Origin: Mangrovicoccus sp. HB161399
GTDB taxonomy: Bacteria > Pseudomonadota > Alphaproteobacteria > Rhodobacterales > Rhodobacteraceae
NCBI RefSeq assembly: GCF_013184745.1
Contig: NZ_JAATVU010000006.1
Span: 62,001 to 126,000, forward strand
Direction of reading: 5' to 3'
DNA length: 64,000 bases
In this document: positions 16,294-24,274 of the stretch, piece by piece
Numbering within the stretch: position 1 is the stretch's first letter
How the letters are laid out: the number at the start of each line of letters is the position of its first letter
Notes under the pieces: model-generated
Told to the model about the DNA's origin: nothing
Databases searched by the model: none
Seen by the model: only the letters and a program-made list of their open reading frames with translations
Translations under genes and position numbers: made by a program

Positions 16294-16851
16294 TCAGGCG
16301 GCTGCGTTCAGCGCCGCCTCTTCCGCCTCGTTCTTCAGCGTGATCGTCACCATGTGCTCGGTGTCGTGCGCGCCGCCGAAGTGGTCGTCCTCGAGGAAAT
16401 GGGGCTCGTCGTCGAGTTCGCCGCCGATCTCGCGCGCGAAGCTGCGGAACAGGCCCCAGGAGGCGTCGTTGTCCTCGGTGATCGTCGTCTTCAGGACTTC
16501 CGCGTCGTCGAGCTCCTCGCGCTCGGTCAGGTGGCGCAGCATCTGCTTGCCGAGGCCGAGGCCGCGGGCCTTGGGGCTCACGGCAACCTGCCAGACGAAG
16601 AACGCATCCTGCGCAGGGATGAGATGTCCTGAAATCCAACCCAGGATTTGCCCGTCCTCTTCCGCCACGACGCAGGTGTCGCGGAAATGATCGGCCTGGA
16701 TCAGGTTACAATACATCGAATTCTCGTCGAGCGGCTTGCAGCTGCGGACGAGTTCCCAGATGGCGGAGCCATCGGTGCTTTCGGGCTTCCTCATGGTGAC
16801 CATGCGCGATCGGGCCATCTGGCGGGTGTCGCTGACAATGTCTTTGGGCAT
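16294..16851 (-). CDS. ectA: L-2,4-diaminobutyrate N-acetyltransferase
   Basis: A 185-residue GNAT-fold acetyltransferase that acetylates the gamma-amino group of diaminobutyrate with acetyl-CoA. The acetyl-CoA loop is V-A-V-S-P-K-A-R-G-L-G-L-G-K in the middle, after the strand F-F-V-W-Q-V. The N-terminal R-K-P-E-S-T-D-G-S-A-I-W-E-L-V and N-S-M-Y-C-N-L are typical EctA. It is the first gene of ectABC-ask and divergent from ectR. Its ribosome site (GAGGGAGAGG) is good. A site matching one in front of ectR lies 29 bases upstream of its start. Confidence 0.95.
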   Translation of the reverse strand: MPKDIVSDTRQMARSRMVTMRKPESTDGSAIWELVRSCKPLDENSMYCNLIQADHFRDTCVVAEEDGQILGWISGHLIPAQDAFFVWQVAVSPKARGLGLGKQMLRHLTEREELDDAEVLKTTITEDNDASWGLFRSFAREIGGELDDEPHFLEDDHFGGAHDTEHMVTITLKNEAEEAALNAAA

Positions 16852-16879
16852 GTGCCTCTCCCTCGTTGTTTCCTTTGAA

Positions 16880-16889
16880 AGTCTAACTA
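16880..16889. promoter_or_regulatory. EctR candidate site at the ectA end
   Basis: The sequence AGTCTAACTA, followed by AT, is the inverted partner of the site at 17006-17015 with nine of ten bases shared. It lies 29 bases upstream of the ectA start, where repressor binding would block the promoter. Inferred from symmetry; not a proven operator. Confidence 0.5.
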
Positions 16890-17005
16890 ATGGATCTACG
16901 TGAAAGTTTCAAGAACGACGGAAAAAAACGCAAAAAACTTCCATTGCCCCGGAAAATTCAATGAAATAAGGGGCTTTTCGTATCGCGGCGGACAGGAAGA
17001 GTCCG

Positions 17006-17015
17006 TAGCTAGACT
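17006..17015. promoter_or_regulatory. EctR candidate site at the ectR end
   Basis: TAGCTAGACT reads AGTCTAGCTA on the other strand, matching the site near ectA at nine of ten bases. It ends 11 bases before the ectR start and overlaps the approach to its ribosome site, consistent with autorepression. The TTAGT/ACTAA cores resemble what I remember of EctR1 half-sites in methylotrophs. Confidence 0.5.
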
Positions 17016-17026
17016 AAGGAGTTCAG

Positions 17027-17584
17027 ATGATACTTAGCCAATTGAAGGAGTCTGCGGCTTATGGCAGATTCTCCGCCATGTCCGGACCCGACCTGAACCG
17101 CACCGATGCCAGCCTGATCGCGCTGCGCCGAATCCTCCGCGCGACGGAGCTCTACTCGCGCGATCTCGCGCATGCGGCCGGGCTGACGCCCGCGCAGCTG
17201 AGGGTCCTGCAGATCACGGTGATGAAGGGCGGATCGACGACGCCCAAGGCGCTGGCCACGCAGATGGGGGTCAGCCAGGCGACGGTGACGGCGCTGGTAG
17301 ACCGGCTGGTGGCGCGCGGAATGGTGGGGCGCGAGCGGTCGGAAACCGACCGGCGGCAGACCAACGTGGTGATTTCCGACCGCGGCCAGGCGGCGGTGGA
17401 AGAAGCCCCCGACGCGCTGCAGCAGCGCTATGTCCGCGCGTTCGAGGAGCTCAAGGACTGGGAGCAGGCGCAGCTCCTGGCCTCGCTGGAGCGGGTCGCG
17501 GACATGCTCGATGCGACCGAGATGGATGCCTCGCCGGTGCTGACGACCGGCGAGATCAAGGGCCACTGGCGCAGCGGCAGCTGA
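17027..17584 (+). CDS. ectR: MarR-family repressor of the ectoine operon
   Basis: A 185-residue MarR winged-helix protein divergent from ectA. The DNA-binding core runs from about residue 60 to 125, with S-T-T-P-K-A-L-A-T-Q-M-G-V-S-Q-A-T-V-T-A-L-V-D-R as helices 3-4 and the wing E-R-S-E-T-D-R-R-Q-T-N. An N-terminal extension and a tail ending in G-E-I-K-G-H-W-R fit the EctR group, known to repress ect genes at low salinity. An AAGGAG site 6 bases before ATG 17027 supports this start. Paired sites at both ends of the intergenic region suggest it controls both directions. It is convergent with the efflux operon, whose last gene ends 12 bases away. Confidence 0.88.
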   Translation: MILSQLKESAAYGRFSAMSGPDLNRTDASLIALRRILRATELYSRDLAHAAGLTPAQLRVLQITVMKGGSTTPKALATQMGVSQATVTALVDRLVARGMVGRERSETDRRQTNVVISDRGQAAVEEAPDALQQRYVRAFEELKDWEQAQLLASLERVADMLDATEMDASPVLTTGEIKGHWRSGS

Positions 17585-17596
17585 GGCTGCCTCCGT

Positions 17597-18637
17597 TCAG
17601 GAGGCCTGGCGCTCGGCGTGGAGCACCACTGACATGCCCGGCGCGAGGCGATCGGCCCCGTCCTGGCCCGGATCGATTTCCACCTTCACCGGCAGGCGCT
17701 GCGCAATCTTGGTGAAGTTCCCGGTGGCGGTCGAATTGCCAAGAACGCTGTATTCGGAGGCGGTGGCCGGCGAGAACACCGCGACATGGCCGGTGAAGGC
17801 CCGGTCGTGCAGCGCGTCGACGGTGAAGCGCACCTGCTGGCCCTGCGCCAGGTCGGCAAGCTCGCGCTCCTTGACGTTGGCGATCACCCAGACCTGCGGC
17901 GCGACATGCGACATCAGCGAGGCGCCGGCGGTGACGTACTGCCCCGTCTTGACCCCGATCTGGCCGAGCTGGCCGTCGCGCGGGGCGCGGATCACGGTAT
18001 GCTCCAGATCGATCTTCGCCAGTTCGACCGCGGCCTGCGCCGAGGCGAGATCGGCCTTCAGCGTGTCGGTCTGGACCTTGGCCGCGGCCACGTCCTCGCG
18101 GGCGACATCGACATTGCTCTGCGCCTCGGTCAGCGCTGCTTCGGCCTGGTGCAGCGACAGCTGGCTGTCATCTGCATCGGACTGGGACAGGAAGCCCTTG
18201 GCCTTCAGCTTGTCCTGCCGGTTCCATGCGGCCTGGGCGGTGTCGAGCGCGGCTTTCGCGGCCTGGGCGGCGGCCTTGCGGGATTCCAGCACAGCCTGGG
18301 CGGAGTTGATGTCCTGGGCGTTCGATTTCAGCGCGCCCGCGGCGCTTTCCAGCGCGGCCTGCGCCTGGGCCAGCGTCTGGGTCGCGGTGCGGTCGTCGAG
18401 CTTCACCAGCACGTCGCCGGCCTTCACGGTCTGGAAGTCGTTGACCGGGACCTCGGTGACATAGCCGGCGATCTGCGGCGAGATCGTGGTGACGGAGCCG
18501 CGGACATAGGCGTTCTCGGTGCGGATCTCGTGGCCGCCGAAAGGCGGCAGCTGCCAGGCATAGAGCACGGTGCCGACGCCGAGCAGGCCGATCAGCACCA
18601 CCAGCAAGGTGGGGATATGGTGTTTCAGGACAGTCAT
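17597..18637 (-). CDS. HlyD/EmrA-type membrane fusion protein
   Basis: A 346-residue periplasmic adaptor of a tripartite efflux pump. It has one N-terminal membrane segment (about 8-28), a biotinyl-lipoyl half motif near 50-95 (G-Y-V-T-E-V-P-V-N-D-F-Q-T-V-K-A-G-D), a long alpha-helical hairpin rich in Ala, Gln and Leu (about 100-220), the second lipoyl half (V-I-R-A-P-R-D-G-Q-L-G), and a beta-barrel tail. I start it at ATG 18637, where M-T-V-L-K begins; the open frame upstream is antisense-like sequence overlapping the transporter gene. The 3' end of the transporter gene lies 10 bases upstream, so the pair is coupled. The drug or solute exported is unknown. Confidence 0.88.
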   Translation of the reverse strand: MTVLKHHIPTLLVVLIGLLGVGTVLYAWQLPPFGGHEIRTENAYVRGSVTTISPQIAGYVTEVPVNDFQTVKAGDVLVKLDDRTATQTLAQAQAALESAAGALKSNAQDINSAQAVLESRKAAAQAAKAALDTAQAAWNRQDKLKAKGFLSQSDADDSQLSLHQAEAALTEAQSNVDVAREDVAAAKVQTDTLKADLASAQAAVELAKIDLEHTVIRAPRDGQLGQIGVKTGQYVTAGASLMSHVAPQVWVIANVKERELADLAQGQQVRFTVDALHDRAFTGHVAVFSPATASEYSVLGNSTATGNFTKIAQRLPVKVEIDPGQDGADRLAPGMSVVLHAERQAS

Positions 18638-18647
18638 CTTCTCAACC

Positions 18648-20321
18648 TCATTCTGCCGCCGGGGCCGCGGGGGCCATCCGGTCGCGCAGGGCATTGCGGG
18701 CGACATGCAGGACCAGCACGGCGAGCGCGCCGAGGGCCAGTGCCGCGGTAAGGGCGAATACGTCGTTATAGGCGGCCACGGTGGCCTGGCGGCTGACATC
18801 GCCGGCCAGCGTCGAAAGGGCCTCGGCCTTGCGCTGCACCGGGTCGGTCAGGGTCCCGGCCAGGCTGGCGGCCAGGTCGGCGACCCTCTGGGCCACCTGC
18901 GGGTCGCCGGACATCAGCTGGTCCCTCATCAGGTCGGCATGCGCCGTGGTGCGGGCCGCAACGAAGGTGCGGAACAGCCCCGATCCGATCGTGCCGCCGA
19001 GGATCTGGGTCGACAGGAACAGGATGATGAAGCTCAGCAGGTAGGTCGGCCCGCGCTGCAGAGCCGTCAGCAGGCCCGAGGCCATGGCCGGCGGCAGGAA
19101 CAGCGCGGCGGCGAAGCCGATGATTGCCTGGCTCGCCATGAACTGGTCCGGCGCCACGTCGACGGCGCTGCGCGAGTCCATCCAGGAGCCGAGCGCGATC
19201 ATCGACAGGGCAACGACATGGATGGCCGGCACGCGGGAGGGCTGCAGCACGAAGCAGCAGACGACGCCCCCGGCCACGGTCGCCGCCGAGATCACCCAGA
19301 ACAGCGGCGCGATCTGCTCCGGCGCGTAGTTGAGCGCCTGGAACAGCCCCGGCGCGCCGGCCGCCTGCTCCGACAGGATGATCCGGAAGATCAGCAGCGC
19401 CGCGGTCAGGTGGATCATCTCGGGCGTCATAAGCCAGCGCAGGTCGAGCAGGGGCTCCTTGCGGTGCAGCTCGATCACCGCGGCCAGCCCGAGGGCGGCG
19501 ATGGACCCGGCCAGTGCGACGCCCATCCACGGGGTCGCCGTCCACCAGTAGGTGTAGCCGGTGGTGAAGCAGGCGACGAACCCGCCGAAGGCGGCCGCGA
19601 TCAGCGCGAAGCTGACGAGGTCGAGCCCCTTGATCATCTTCACCCGCTCGGCCGTGGCCAGCGGCAGCTTGTAGACCAGCCAGAGCGCGATCATCGACAT
19701 GCCGAGCTTCAGCAGGAGCACGTTGTTCCAGCTGCCGTCGGTCATCAGCCAGGGGCTGATCGCCCGCGCCAGCGGCGTGCCGAGCGAAATGAAGGTCAGC
19801 GCCAGCGGCAGCCCGACCTGCAGCTTCTTGGCGGGCGGCAGCGGCTCCAGCATGTACATGAAGGCCAGCGTGGAAAGCGGCGCGGCGGAGATGCCGGACA
19901 GCAGCTCCACCACCAGCGCGGAATGCAGGTCGGCAGTGAACAGGCTCAGCAGCGCCACCGCGACGTAGAGCGCGATGGAGACCTCGGCAAAGCGGCGCAG
20001 CCCGTACTGGAAGCGGATCTTGATCAGCATCAGCGGCAGCGAGGCGCGCGGGGCGACGAAGGCCACCATCAGCCACATCGTGTCGGACTGGGTCGCTCCC
20101 AGCTCGCCCGCCAGCTGGCGGATGTTGGCGGAGAGGAACCCCTGCCCCAGCGACTGCGACAGCGCGATGAAGACCGAGGCCAGCATGTAGCCGAGCGCCA
20201 CCAGCGGCGGTTTCGGCACGAAGGGCGGGCGCGGCATGGCGGGCGCGGGCGGCGCCTCCTGCGCCTCCGGCTCCGGCACGTCCGTGTCCTGCGCCCTCAG
20301 CTGCTGCGATCCGTCGGCCAT
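18648..20321 (-). CDS. MFS efflux transporter, DHA2 (EmrB/QacA) type
   Basis: A 557-residue inner-membrane drug:proton antiporter of the major facilitator superfamily. After a Pro/Ala/Glu-rich cytoplasmic N-terminus (1-38) there are about 14 predicted membrane helices, as in the DHA2 group that partners EmrA-like adaptors. A soluble loop at about 470-515 (after S-G-L-F-R-T-F-V-A-A-R) sits before the last helix, as in EmrB relatives. Its ATG directly abuts the TAA of the marR gene (TAAATG), and the membrane fusion protein gene follows. No outer-membrane TolC gene is in the window. Confidence 0.88.
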   Translation of the reverse strand: MADGSQQLRAQDTDVPEPEAQEAPPAPAMPRPPFVPKPPLVALGYMLASVFIALSQSLGQGFLSANIRQLAGELGATQSDTMWLMVAFVAPRASLPLMLIKIRFQYGLRRFAEVSIALYVAVALLSLFTADLHSALVVELLSGISAAPLSTLAFMYMLEPLPPAKKLQVGLPLALTFISLGTPLARAISPWLMTDGSWNNVLLLKLGMSMIALWLVYKLPLATAERVKMIKGLDLVSFALIAAAFGGFVACFTTGYTYWWTATPWMGVALAGSIAALGLAAVIELHRKEPLLDLRWLMTPEMIHLTAALLIFRIILSEQAAGAPGLFQALNYAPEQIAPLFWVISAATVAGGVVCCFVLQPSRVPAIHVVALSMIALGSWMDSRSAVDVAPDQFMASQAIIGFAAALFLPPAMASGLLTALQRGPTYLLSFIILFLSTQILGGTIGSGLFRTFVAARTTAHADLMRDQLMSGDPQVAQRVADLAASLAGTLTDPVQRKAEALSTLAGDVSRQATVAAYNDVFALTAALALGALAVLVLHVARNALRDRMAPAAPAAE

Positions 20322-20756
20322 TTACTCCATCCCGTCCAGGTTCTTCTGGATGCGCCGGATCACGTCCAGCGTCCGTTCCAAGTCTTCGGGGGAAATGCCG
20401 CGATAGACCTCGCGGCGCAGGTCCTCGGTGAAGCCCACGACCTGCTCGGCCTGGCCGCGCGCCTTCGGCGTCAGGAACAGCCTGCGAATCCGCTTGTCGG
20501 CCTCGCAGGAGCGGCGCTCGATCAGCTCCTGCTCCTCCAGGTGGTCGAGCGTTCGGTTCATCGACGGCGTGCTGATGTCCAGGAGATCGGCCAGCTCCGC
20601 CTGGGTGAGCCCTTCGGAGCGCGCGATGTGCAGGAGCGCCTGGGCGCGGGAATAGGTCATGTCGAGCGCGACGGCACGGGCGTTGAACCGCTTGCGCACG
20701 CCGCGCACCAGCCCGATCAACTCGGGCAGGAACTCCTTGTGGATCGGCAATGTCAT
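20322..20756 (-). CDS. MarR-family regulator of the efflux operon
   Basis: A 144-residue MarR protein. The helix-turn-helix is T-Q-A-E-L-A-D-L-L-D-I-S-T-P-S-M-N-R-T-L at about 73-92, and the wing has R-R-S-C-E-A-D-K-R-I-R-R. It is the first gene of the regulator-transporter-adaptor operon and probably represses it through the 25-base dyad just upstream (20773-20797). In this family the ligand is often a substrate of the pump. Confidence 0.9.
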   Translation of the reverse strand: MTLPIHKEFLPELIGLVRGVRKRFNARAVALDMTYSRAQALLHIARSEGLTQAELADLLDISTPSMNRTLDHLEEQELIERRSCEADKRIRRLFLTPKARGQAEQVVGFTEDLRREVYRGISPEDLERTLDVIRRIQKNLDGME

Positions 20757-20772
20757 CGTCCGCGCCTTTCGT

Positions 20773-20797
20773 TACCCTACTAATCGTTAGCTAGGTA
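20773..20797. promoter_or_regulatory. 25-bp dyad operator upstream of the MarR efflux operon
   Basis: The layout is TACC-N3-CTAA-N3-TTAG-N3-GGTA, perfectly symmetric in its four-base blocks. It lies 17-41 bases upstream of the MarR start, the expected place for an autoregulatory site. Two blocks per half on successive faces of the helix fit a winged-helix dimer. Confidence 0.65.
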
Positions 20798-20866
20798 TCA
20801 TTTTGGCGGGGGACTTCAACCCCGGCGGCCCTGCATCCGCTGCATGGCGGGAATTCGGGAACTGCC

Positions 20867-22012
20867 TCAGCCTGCCGGGAGGGGCGGCATCTCGGTCAGC
20901 GGGGAAATCGTTTCGGTGCCGAGATCGACCGACCAGGAGAACCGGGTCTGGTAGCGGATCACGACGGTGTAGTCCGGTCCCAGCACGTCCTGCGCGACCT
21001 GACGGAAGGGCGTGTCGCGCAGCCGCTTCGGCAGAAGCTCCTCGGCCGTGGCGAGCCGCTCCTGCGCCTCGGCGGGCAGGTCGACCAGCGCCCAGATCTC
21101 GGCGCGGCGGGTCTCGGCATCGACATCGACGCGCAGGATCTCCATCGGCACAGGCCCGGCCCATCGCTGCGCGGCCTCGGCCAGCGCGGTTTCGGTGCCG
21201 GTTTCGAGGTAGCGGAAGAGCGTCGCCGAAAAGAGCGGGATGAAGACCGCCGCGAGGAAGGCCAGCGTGGCGCCGATCCCGAAGGTGAAGCGCAGCCGCC
21301 GCCGCTCGGACCGGAGCAGCGAGCGCCCGGCGCCGGAGGCGATGTAGACCATGCAGGCGGAGAAGATGATCGCGCCGAAATTGGTGGCGAAGAGAAGCAC
21401 CGCCTCGAAGGCAGCGCTGTGCTGGCCGTAATAGAGCAGGATGCCCGCGGCCGAGAGCGGCGGCACCAGCGAGACGCCGATCGCCGCGCCGGGCAGCAGG
21501 CTGGCCTCGGAACGGTTGATCTGCACGTAGGCCCCGGCCACGCCGGCCGCGAGCGCGATCACCAGATCCTCGGCACCGGGATCGGTCCGGCTGAGGACTT
21601 CATGCGGCAGCAGGATGCCGCGCGGCACGTCCGAGAGGAAGACGATGGCCCACGCCACGCCCACGGCACAGGCCGCCGCGGCCCAGACCACCAGGAGCAG
21701 CCAGCCCGCGCGGCCGACCCAGCCCATGGTGATGGCGGCGGCGATGCCGAGGATCGGCGTCATCAGCGGCGCGACCAGCATGGCGGCGATGATCACCGCG
21801 CCGGAATCGCGCAGCAGCCCCATCGTCGCGATGATCACGGCAAGCGACAGGAGCATGGCGAAGCGCTGCCAGTAGGCGCGCTCGTCGAGCCCTTCGAAAC
21901 GGAGGATTTCCCGCGCGGTGGCGAATTTTCCCAAGGTCATGGCCATCATCCCGAAGGCCCCTTCCGGGGGCCTCTGCGGGATGACGATCTGCCGGAACGG
22001 ACCCTGCGTCAA
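20867..22012 (-). CDS. DUF389 membrane protein
   Basis: A protein of up to 381 residues belonging to the DUF389 (TIGR00341-like) family, whose biochemical role is not known. Residues about 50-265 contain six or so membrane helices with the family motif G-L-L-R-D-S-G-A-V-I-I-A-A-M-L-V-A-P-L-M-T-P-I-L-G and, later, A-I-G-V-S-L-V-P-P-L-S-A-A-G. The C-terminal 110 residues are soluble. The start is uncertain: the frame opens at 22012, but ATGs at 21949, 21946 and 21940 are alternatives, and none has a clear ribosome site. It stands downstream of minE on the same strand after a hairpin, and upstream of the MarR operon, with no obvious functional partner. Confidence 0.8.
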   Translation of the reverse strand: MTQGPFRQIVIPQRPPEGAFGMMAMTLGKFATAREILRFEGLDERAYWQRFAMLLSLAVIIATMGLLRDSGAVIIAAMLVAPLMTPILGIAAAITMGWVGRAGWLLLVVWAAAACAVGVAWAIVFLSDVPRGILLPHEVLSRTDPGAEDLVIALAAGVAGAYVQINRSEASLLPGAAIGVSLVPPLSAAGILLYYGQHSAAFEAVLLFATNFGAIIFSACMVYIASGAGRSLLRSERRRLRFTFGIGATLAFLAAVFIPLFSATLFRYLETGTETALAEAAQRWAGPVPMEILRVDVDAETRRAEIWALVDLPAEAQERLATAEELLPKRLRDTPFRQVAQDVLGPDYTVVIRYQTRFSWSVDLGTETISPLTEMPPLPAG

Positions 22013-22044
22013 TCCGTCTCGTGCGGCTGGGATTTCCGCGGCGC

Positions 22045-22061
22045 GGCCGGGCCTTCCGGCC
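22045..22061 (-). terminator. Hairpin after minE
   Basis: A 6-base GGCCGG/CCGGCC stem with a 5-base loop in the 55-base gap between the minE stop and the DUF389 start. There is no T-run, so termination is uncertain. Confidence 0.35.
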
Positions 22062-22067
22062 CCGCCG

Positions 22068-22343
22068 TCAGGCCCCGGCCTTCAGCTTCAGCGAGCCGGG
22101 CCCCGGGATCTCTATATTGATCTCGAGCGCGGAGATGTCCTTGTCGCGGTCGATCTTGACCTCGACATTGTCCTGGCTGACCGAGAGGTGGCGCTGGACC
22201 ACCTCCAGGATCTCCTTCTGGAGCATCGGCAGGTAGTCCGGGCTTTCCCCGTCGGCCCGCTCATGAGCCAGGAGGATCTGCAGCCGCTCCTTGGCGGTTT
22301 CCGCGGACTTGTTCCGTCTTGGTCTGAGCGAAAAGCTGAACAT
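22068..22343 (-). CDS. minE: Cell division topological specificity factor MinE
   Basis: A 91-residue MinE. The N-terminal amphipathic helix and MinD-binding segment (A-K-E-R-L-Q-I-L-L-A-H-E-R) and the C-terminal topological domain (L-P-M-L-Q-K-E-I-L-E-V-V, then the beta strands V-E-V-K-I-D and L-E-I-N-I-E) are present. MinE displaces MinD/MinC from midcell, confining division inhibition to the poles. It starts 3 bases after the minD stop in the minCDE operon. Confidence 0.95.
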   Translation of the reverse strand: MFSFSLRPRRNKSAETAKERLQILLAHERADGESPDYLPMLQKEILEVVQRHLSVSQDNVEVKIDRDKDISALEINIEIPGPGSLKLKAGA

Positions 22344-22346
22344 GGC

Positions 22347-23159
22347 CTACCCCGTCTTGCCCAGGAGCCGCTGGAAGAAGCCCGGCTTCTCCTCTCCGTC
22401 ATAGCGCATCTCGCGCTCTTCCCCGTCGAGCCGCGCCACCGCGTCCTCGTAGGCCTTGCCCGCCGCCGATTTCTCGTCCAGCACCACCGGCATGCCGATG
22501 TTGGAGGCCTTGAGCACGGTCTGGCTTTCCGGGATGATGCCGATCAGCGGGATCGCCAGGATCTCCAGCACGTCCTCGACATTGAGCATCTCGCCGCGGG
22601 CGACCCGGTCCTTGTCGTAGCGGGTCAGCAGCAGGTGCGTCTTGACCTCGACGCCTTCCTCGGCGTGGCGGGTCTTGGACTGCAGCAGGCCGAGCACCCG
22701 GTCGCTGTCGCGCACCGAGGAGACTTCCGGGTTCGTCACGACGATCGCCTCGTCGGCGAAGTACATCGCCAGATGCGCGCCGCGCTCGATGCCCGCGGGG
22801 CTGTCGCAGACGATGTAGTCGAACTCTTCCTTGAGCTCGTTGAGCACCTGCTCCACGCCTTCCAGAGACAGCGCGTCCTTGTCGCGGGTCTGCGAGGTCG
22901 GCAGCACGAAGAGGTTTTCCAGCCGCTTGTCCTTGATCAGCGCCTGCTTCAGCTTCGCGTCGCCCTGGATCACGTTGATGAAGTCGAAGACCACGCGGCG
23001 TTCGCAGCCCATGATCATGTCGAGGTTGCGCAGCCCGACATCGAAGTCGATCACGACGGTCTTGTAGCCGCGGAGCGCTAGCCCCGCGCCGATGGCGGCC
23101 GAGGAGGTGGTCTTGCCCACACCGCCCTTGCCGGAAGTGACAACGATGATCTTGGCCAC
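22347..23159 (-). CDS. minD: Septum site-determining ATPase MinD
   Basis: A ParA-type ATPase that binds the membrane as an ATP dimer, carries MinC, and is released by MinE. With a GTG start at 23159 the protein is 270 residues and opens A-K-I-I-V-V-T-S-G-K-G-G-V-G-K-T-T, the standard MinD beginning with the deviant Walker A (10-18). This GTG has a GAAGGGA ribosome site 6 bases upstream. An in-frame ATG at 23180 would add seven residues but has no ribosome site and merely abuts the minC stop. The C-terminal F-F-Q-R-L-L-G-K is the amphipathic membrane-targeting helix. Confidence 0.95.
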   Translation of the reverse strand: MAKIIVVTSGKGGVGKTTSSAAIGAGLALRGYKTVVIDFDVGLRNLDMIMGCERRVVFDFINVIQGDAKLKQALIKDKRLENLFVLPTSQTRDKDALSLEGVEQVLNELKEEFDYIVCDSPAGIERGAHLAMYFADEAIVVTNPEVSSVRDSDRVLGLLQSKTRHAEEGVEVKTHLLLTRYDKDRVARGEMLNVEDVLEILAIPLIGIIPESQTVLKASNIGMPVVLDEKSAAGKAYEDAVARLDGEEREMRYDGEEKPGFFQRLLGKTG

Positions 23160-23181
23160 GGATGATCCCTTCTCGCTCATG

Positions 23182-23982
23182 CTATTTCAGCGCGTCCACG
23201 CGCAGCTTGTCGTTTTCAAGAAAGACCTGCACGGGCTTCTTCAGATGCTCCCGGGCATAGTCGTCATAGGTCAGGTAGAGCCCGGCGACGGCGACCAGGT
23301 CGGCATCGAGGCTCTGGCAGAAGATGCGCGCCGAGGTGTCGCCGTTGACGCCGGCCAGCGCCCGGCCGCGAAGCGTGCCGTAGACATGGATGTTCCCGGC
23401 GGCGACCAGCTCGGCCCCGTTCGAGACCGAGGAGACGACCACCAGGTCGCCGCGGTCGGCATAGATCTTCTGGCCCGAGCGCACCGGCTCCGTCACGATC
23501 ACGGCAGAGGGCTTGGCGGCGGGCGGCGGGGCTTCCTCGGCCGCGGCGGCCCCGGACTTCGCCTTGCGCTCCGCGACCATGCGCTCTGCCTCGCGGCGCT
23601 GGGTCTCGACCCGGTCGAGCGGCGCGTCGCGCCCGCCCGGCAGCGGCAGCAGCCCGGCGCGCTTGGCGATCTCGGTCTGTTCCGGAGTGCCGTTCTGGAC
23701 GCCGAAGACCGACAGCTTGCGCCGCTTCAGCGCCTCGATCATCTGGGTCAGCGCCTCGCCCTTCAGCGCGGCCCCGACTTCGCCCAGATCGATCACGAAG
23801 GGCGCGTGGTCGAAGAAATGCGGCATCCGCATCAATTCTGCATCCAGCGCCTTGTAGAAATCCTGGTCCGCGTTGCCGGCAAGCCGGAGCGCGACGGCCG
23901 TGAAGAACCGGCCCCTGATCTGGAATGGCTTTACCGTCGCGACTGGGTCGGCGGCGGTGGTGTCCGATGTGAGTGAATTCAC
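23182..23982 (-). CDS. minC: Septum site-determining protein MinC
   Basis: A 266-residue FtsZ-polymerisation inhibitor. The N-terminal domain (about 15-105) has the F-Q-I-R-G-R-F-F-T-A-V-A-L-R-L opening and P-F-V-I-D-L. A Pro/Ala/Glu linker (about 140-160) leads to the C-terminal beta-helix (about 165-266) with A-G-N-I-H-V-Y-G-T-L-R-G-R-A-L-A-G-V-N-G-D and the R-I-F-C-Q-S MinD-binding area. The start is uncertain: I chose GTG 23982, where family-like sequence begins, although its ribosome site is weak. The frame stays open upstream, but that part is antisense to non-coding and iolB sequence. Confidence 0.88.
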   Translation of the reverse strand: MNSLTSDTTAADPVATVKPFQIRGRFFTAVALRLAGNADQDFYKALDAELMRMPHFFDHAPFVIDLGEVGAALKGEALTQMIEALKRRKLSVFGVQNGTPEQTEIAKRAGLLPLPGGRDAPLDRVETQRREAERMVAERKAKSGAAAAEEAPPPAAKPSAVIVTEPVRSGQKIYADRGDLVVVSSVSNGAELVAAGNIHVYGTLRGRALAGVNGDTSARIFCQSLDADLVAVAGLYLTYDDYAREHLKKPVQVFLENDKLRVDALK

Positions 23983-24177
23983 GCCCGATCCGATGCCTGT
24001 GTTTGTGCTGCCTGAATGCGCCTGTCTGATGCGGCGCTTTCCGGAAACGCTAGCGCATTTGCCATCCCCGGTCCATCGGGAATGACGCAAAATAGGCACA
24101 GGCAGCGGCAGTCTGCCACGATATCGTGTGGTCGGCACGGGATGTTGGAAGGGGAAGCCGCTGTTTCTGAACGGAAA

Positions 24178-24211
24178 GGCGCGGACAACCGCTGATAGGC
24201 GGGTCCGCGCC
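24178..24211 (-). terminator. Terminator-like hairpin after iolB
   Basis: A 9-base perfect stem (24178-24186 with 24203-24211), a 16-base loop, and a short pyrimidine run (TTTCC) on the minus-strand 3' side. It lies about 60 bases past the iolB stop. The rest of the 292-base gap to minC holds no gene and presumably the minC promoter. Confidence 0.6.
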
Positions 24212-24274
24212 GGACTGCAAGCGGATTGGGCATCGCGCCAAGGTGATTTCCCGGCGCGGCGCCCGTGGCGCGAC

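Noticed and set aside
13107..16851. Possible ectD (ectoine hydroxylase) in the ectoine operon
   Set aside because: No dioxygenase gene lies between ectA and ask or next to them; the operon is ectABC-ask only.
22347..23180. ATG 23180 as the minD start
   Set aside because: It has no ribosome site and adds seven residues absent from the family; GTG 23159 has a site and gives the standard N-terminus.
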